From contig JAJFFG010000062.1 of the NCBI GenBank assembly GCA_021776825.1, positions 1-35,875 on the forward strand: a stretch of DNA of 35,875 nucleotides, read 5' to 3'. A program made the position numbers and the translations under genes. Positions 33,661-35,875 of this stretch are shown here, in pieces. Numbering within the stretch: the stretch's first letter is position 1; every line of letters begins with the position of its first letter. Source of the DNA: Planctomycetota bacterium. GTDB lineage: Bacteria > Planctomycetota > JAJSAM01 > JAJVHW01. Under the pieces are notes generated by a model that searched no databases, was not told the origin of the DNA, and was given only the letters and a program-made list of their open reading frames with translations.

Positions 33661-34676
33661 CGCCTCCGCGCGCGGACGAACCCAGCCGCATGGAGGTCGT
33701 CGACAGCGCGAGCGACGGCGCCCAGGACGCGCTTGCACGCGCCGTGCAGCGCGGCTTGCGGCGCCGACCCCTCGCCCTTCCCGGCAGCCTGCTGCGCGGT
33801 ACGTGCGCGGCGCCCCTGGTCCGCGCCGTCGAGAAGCAGCCGGAGTTCTACCTCTCCGACGCCGAGCGGCAGATCGTGAAGGGTCGCTCGTCGTCGCTGC
33901 TCCTCCACTTCCCGACCGAGGCTCCCGCGGTCATCGATCTCGGGCGAGGCGACCGGGCGCTCGTACGTCCGATGCTCGAAGCGCTCCTGGCGCGCGACGG
34001 CGAGGTCCACTACCTGCCCGTCGCCCCGACGCGTGAGGAGCTCGAGCAGAGCCTCGGGAAGCTGCCCACGGCGCTGGACGGTCTGCGCGTCACCGGCATC
34101 GTCGCGCGACCGGAAAGGGCGGTGCGCGAAGCCAAGCGCCTGACGACCGGCCCGCGCCTGTTCGTCTGGTTGCGCGCCGGGCTCGGCGCCGTCGATCGCG
34201 AGACCGCTGCCACGTTCGCTCGACTCGTCGGTTCTGCGCTGAGCGTCGGCGACGCGTTCGTCGCCGGACTCGACCTGCGCAAGTCGCGCCGCGTGATCGA
34301 GCGCGCGTACGACGATCGCGCCGGCGCCGCCGGGCGCCTCGATCGGCACATGCTCGAACGGATCAACGCGGAGCTGGGCGGCAACTTCGATCTCGCGCGC
34401 TTCCGCCACCGCGCGTCGTACGACGAGACGGCGGGCCGCGTGGACACGTGCCTCGTGAGCTCGAAGCGGCAGAGCGTCGCCATCGACCAGCTCGAGATGA
34501 CCGTCGACTTGGACCGCGGCGAGGCGATCCACACGGGCAGCGCGTTCAAGTACTCACCGCAGGAGATCGACGCGCTGGCGCATGCCGCCGATCTCGTGGT
34601 GGCGGACCGCTGGTACGACCGCGATGGTCGCTACTGCCTGAACGTGCTGCAGAAGGTCCCGACGCGGCATAGCTAG
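33657..34676 (+). CDS. EgtD-like (DUF2260) methyltransferase with altered SAM motif
   Basis: 339 aa. The overall order follows histidine N-alpha-methyltransferases: KQPEFYLSDAERQIV (about 60-74), a Rossmann part, the block ERAYDDRAGAAGRLDRHML and INAELGGNFDLARFRHRA (215-253), and a C-terminal FKYSPQEIDAL. The usual E-L-G-S-G-T SAM loop reads DLGRGD (94-99), the usual G-S-T-I-G-N stretch reads LRAGLG (172-177), and the E-x-S pair expected before K-F reads GSAF. Since those residues normally bind SAM and histidine, the protein may have another substrate or be inactive. No egtB is nearby. The stop TAG lies in the CTAG of an inverted-repeat element. Confidence 0.75.
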   Translation: MTPPRADEPSRMEVVDSASDGAQDALARAVQRGLRRRPLALPGSLLRGTCAAPLVRAVEKQPEFYLSDAERQIVKGRSSSLLLHFPTEAPAVIDLGRGDRALVRPMLEALLARDGEVHYLPVAPTREELEQSLGKLPTALDGLRVTGIVARPERAVREAKRLTTGPRLFVWLRAGLGAVDRETAATFARLVGSALSVGDAFVAGLDLRKSRRVIERAYDDRAGAAGRLDRHMLERINAELGGNFDLARFRHRASYDETAGRVDTCLVSSKRQSVAIDQLEMTVDLDRGEAIHTGSAFKYSPQEIDALAHAADLVVADRWYDRDGRYCLNVLQKVPTRHS

Positions 34677-34820
34677 ACGTCCGGCCGGAAAGTCTGCGAC
34701 AGATGTAGTAGAGACGATTCAACCACTACATAGTGTGCATGAATGCGCGCGAAGAGCAGAAGATGTAGGTTCGGGGTTCCTGCACCGCTCCGTGGATGGG
34801 GTTTCCGGCCGGACCTCTAG
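34673..34820. repeat. CTAG-ended MITE-like element, 148 nt
   Basis: The ends form a 19-nt inverted repeat with one mismatch: CTAGACGTCCGGCCGGAAA at 34673-34691 against the complement of 34802-34820. The inside is AT-richer than its neighbours and contains ATGTAGT...ACTACAT (34704-34732 region) and the palindrome-like CACTACATAGTG. It starts on the EgtD-like stop codon and ends 8 nt before the stop of the convergent gene. It could be a non-autonomous mobile element or a two-way terminator. Confidence 0.6.
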
Positions 34821-34828
34821 TCAGAACT

Positions 34829-35425
34829 TCAGACGGTGCTGCCCGACTGAGCGGGATCGACCTTTACAATCGCCGCGATCGGCACGGCCGCAGCGAGCCA
34901 GCCGAGCACGTGGAAGGAGAGCAGCAACAGCGGCTCGTCCCACGTGTTGAAGAACCAGATCGGCGTCTGCAGATCGATGAAGACCGCGGCGAACAGTCCC
35001 GCCAGAGCCGTGAACAGGTAGCGCGACGCGAACGCCGGCATCGACGGAGCGGCGAAGGCGAGAAGCAGCGCCAGCAGCCACGCCGACACGACGTTGTGGC
35101 CAAAGCCGAGCAGATACGGCATGGGTGAGAGCGGATCGCCGCCCCCGCGTCGCACGTAGAGGCGTGCGCGCGGCCCGGCTGCGTAGCGCGTCTCGAAGCG
35201 CTCCTGGGCTGCCTCCGCGTCGAGCCCCTCGCCGTGGCCCATCGACGGCAGGAGGTACACGCCGTCGGCGGGAGCGTGCTCGAGCAGGGCGGCGCTGAAC
35301 TCGGCCTCGCGCGGCAGCTCGCGGTAGGCAGCGTTCGAGAACGGCAGCACCATCCAGAAGACAACGCCCCAGAGCATCAGGACGATTCCGGCGACGACCG
35401 CCGCCAGCGTGATCTTCCCGGTCAT
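34829..35425 (-). CDS. Hypothetical membrane protein, 198 aa
   Basis: ATG 35425 starts MTGKITLAAVVAGIVLMLWG, an N-terminal helix at about 5-27. A soluble loop of about 80 residues follows (about 30-105), with a VYLLPSMGHGEGLDAEAAQE segment and many Arg. Three more helices come after it, at about 112-129 (VVSAWLLALLLAFA), 137-154 and 166-187 (LLLLSFHVLGWLAAAVP). WFFNTWDEP precedes the last. This two-part layout (helix, outer loop, three helices) is seen in some uncharacterised membrane proteins; no function is known. TAGTGT at 35463-35458 is a possible -10. The gene is convergent with the EgtD-like gene. Confidence 0.68.
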   Translation of the reverse strand: MTGKITLAAVVAGIVLMLWGVVFWMVLPFSNAAYRELPREAEFSAALLEHAPADGVYLLPSMGHGEGLDAEAAQERFETRYAAGPRARLYVRRGGGDPLSPMPYLLGFGHNVVSAWLLALLLAFAAPSMPAFASRYLFTALAGLFAAVFIDLQTPIWFFNTWDEPLLLLSFHVLGWLAAAVPIAAIVKVDPAQSGSTV

Positions 35426-35666
35426 CGCGCACCCCCACTCCGCACCCGCCGCGGGGGACACTAGTGCCCCAGACGGCCCGGTTCCACCCACACCGCTGGC
35501 GGGTCGCCGTCGCGAGCCCGGATCGTTCACGAGGGCGTCGCGAGATCGCGGCGAGATCGAAGCTCGGCGCAGGATTCACGCCGGTGTGCGTCGCGAACGC
35601 ACGTCGCACGGTGTCCTGACGGCTTCGAGTGCGTGAGATCTCGCTCCGGAGACGCGCATGCACCCC

Positions 35667-35875
35667 CTAGATGCGCCTGTCCGGATGAGGCAGTGAAGCG
35701 GCTCCGGGGCGGGAGATCGCGTGCTCGGGGACGTCAGGCGTGGCGTCCTCGGTGGAGTCGAGGGCGGACGCGGTGGCCGGTGGGTCGGAGGTGGTCGCGG
35801 ATGCGACCTGCGCCGGGTTCGCCGACGCCCTCTCCCCGGGCTGCTCGCCCCGGCTCCGTCTTCCGCCCCCGCTCG
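35667..35875 (-). CDS. Partial gene, C-terminal end only (leaves the window)
   Basis: A minus-strand frame enters at 35875 and stops at TAG 35669-35667. The last residues are SLPHPDRRI. The visible 68 residues are Ala/Thr/Pro/Asp-rich (ANPAQVASATTSDPPATASA), and third codon positions are strongly GC, as in the real genes here. It is a low-complexity tail of an unknown protein. The region between this stop and the start at 35425 shows no other gene. Confidence 0.45.
   Translation of the reverse strand, partial: SGGGRRSRGEQPGERASANPAQVASATTSDPPATASALDSTEDATPDVPEHAISRPGAASLPHPDRRI

Noticed and set aside
34760..34790. A GTAGGTTCGGGGTTCCTGC stretch that looks like a tRNA T-arm
   Set aside because: The stem and loop do not give the 5-bp, 7-nt T-arm, and no acceptor or anticodon arms can be built around it.
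1..35875. CRISPR arrays, rRNA or tRNA genes and replication origins
   Set aside because: No regular repeat-spacer pattern, no rRNA-like stretches and no DnaA-box cluster were seen on reading both strands.

Overview
The window is a GC-rich bacterial chromosome segment. The gene content suggests a member of the Planctomycetota or a similar phylum. It has many exported proteins built from HEAT, leucine-rich, FG-GAP, beta-helix and pre-peptidase-like domains, a five-gene sdhCAB-hflKC cluster, a PAS hybrid histidine kinase, and very GC-rich third codon positions. The taxonomic placement is an inference from gene content; no rRNA or tRNA gene was recognised.

Layout. Positions 1-705 hold a decayed group II intron on the minus strand. 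Its reverse transcriptase is reduced to N- and C-terminal scraps in different frames. Positions 728-2231 form a segment bounded by a 58-nt inverted repeat. It contains a 5'-truncated Pro/Gly-rich frame, a 174-aa unknown gene, copies of a short repeat, and a small minus-strand membrane protein. Next, on the plus strand, come a 1162-aa secreted HEAT-repeat protein, a small membrane protein, and a leucine-rich-repeat gene cut by an in-frame TGA. A minus-strand run from 13167 down to 7857 (sdhC, sdhA, sdhB, hflK, hflC) encodes succinate dehydrogenase/fumarate reductase and the SPFH complex that usually modulates FtsH. A DUF1579-type lipoprotein (minus) and an aldo/keto reductase (plus) diverge near 14 kb. 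They are followed on the plus strand by an MscS/CmpX-like TM-helix-repeat protein and three exported proteins; the last two overlap by 4 nt. A 3'-end fragment of the first of these three is duplicated, with an internal deletion, at 21.7 kb.

From 22 to 31.9 kb the minus strand carries a PH-domain-like membrane protein, a large exported protein split by an apparent frameshift near 24800, the hybrid histidine kinase, an FG-GAP beta-propeller protein, and a two-gene unit containing an isochorismatase-like hydrolase. Divergent to these is a FetA/FetB-type ABC transporter pair. Then come an EgtD-like methyltransferase with a degenerate SAM motif (preceded by a coupled 20-codon reading frame), a membrane protein, and the 3' end of a gene that leaves the window.

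The most unusual signals are structural. Small CTAG-ended inverted-repeat elements sit exactly on gene 3' ends and in three cases supply the TAG stop codon. The 58-nt inverted repeat frames a 1.5-kb cassette with no visible transposase. A repeated GGTANNNT-type promoter motif lies upstream of many genes, twice so close that the mRNA may be leaderless.
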